Below the pieces are notes generated by a model. The model was not told the origin of the DNA, did not search any database, and saw only the letters and a list, made by a program, of their open reading frames with translations. A stretch of 5,802 nt of DNA from RFTU01 sp049423145 (GTDB lineage: Bacteria; Pseudomonadota; Gammaproteobacteria; Burkholderiales; Burkholderiaceae_C), in contig JBMSQF010000096.1 of assembly GCA_049423145.1 (NCBI GenBank), positions 1 to 5,802 of the forward strand, in the 5' to 3' direction. Both the position numbers and the translations under genes were made by a program. Below are positions 5,647-5,802 of the stretch, in pieces. Within the stretch, counting starts at the first letter, position 1. Each line of letters starts with the position of its first letter.

Positions 5647-5802
5647 ATGCTCCGTCGCCTCGCCACCCTCCTGGCCCTCCTGCTCGCCAGCCTGCTCAGC
5701 GCCGCCCCTACCAAGGAACAGCAACGGGCCCTCGACGGCTCATACGCCGGCATCCTCAAGGCTGGGGAACGGCTGGCCGCGCGCGACCTCGCCCGCTACG
5801 CG
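5647..5802 (+). CDS. N-terminus of an exported protein, cut by the window edge
   Basis: An open frame from ATG 5647 runs to the right edge without a stop (52 codons seen). It begins MLRRLATLLALLLASLL, with two Arg, a hydrophobic Leu/Ala core and then SAAP, which is a Sec signal peptide with probable cleavage near residues 19-20. No lipobox Cys is present. The mature start (TKEQQRALDGSYAGILKAGERLAARDLARYA) looks helical and charged. It is faintly like the N-terminal helical region of soluble lytic transglycosylases, but too little is visible to name it. An in-frame TAG at 5635 rules out an earlier start. GGGG touches the ATG, so no normally spaced Shine-Dalgarno exists, and the leader may be very short. 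It is divergent from the GYF_2/SPOR gene. Confidence 0.7.
   Translation, partial: MLRRLATLLALLLASLLSAAPTKEQQRALDGSYAGILKAGERLAARDLARYA

Overview
The window looks like the chromosome of a GC-rich betaproteobacterium, most likely in the Burkholderiales (Comamonadaceae or Sphaerotilaceae type). This rests on strong G/C third-position use, a GluRS with motifs I associate with Burkholderiales (FRGDEHINNTPW, KLSKRRG, a Trp where the third zinc Cys would be), and metZ directly after purF. No mobile element, CRISPR array, phage gene or rRNA is visible.

Almost everything lies on the minus strand as one tightly packed directon, read from high to low coordinates. First comes a GYF_2/SPOR-domain gene (5585 down to 4931) whose frame is broken in a run of six C. 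It is followed by cvpA (4915-4349), purF (4336-2804), metZ (2804-1560) and gltX (1549-116). A tRNA-Ala(GGC) then runs off the left edge (53-1). The gaps are 15, 12, -1, 10 and 62 nt, so the five protein genes are probably one transcript. The tRNA has its own candidate promoter reaching into the gltX 3' end. On the plus strand, a divergent gene for an exported protein begins at 5647 and leaves the window at the right edge. A 12-bp palindromic -10 region lies between the two divergent genes.

The genes are mainly central metabolism. PurF makes phosphoribosylamine for purines and releases glutamate. MetZ makes homocysteine for methionine. GltX charges tRNA-Glu. CvpA is the membrane protein classically linked to purF. 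A SPOR protein next to cvpA-purF matches the dedD-cvpA-purF order of E. coli. Here, though, the SPOR gene has an N-terminal GYF_2-like domain in place of the usual membrane anchor, and folC and accD are absent from its upstream side.

I see no clear undescribed system. The points most worth a second look are the GYF_2/SPOR gene with its C-run frameshift, an insertion of about 13 residues in GltX next to the PTYNF motif, and the shared divergent promoter.
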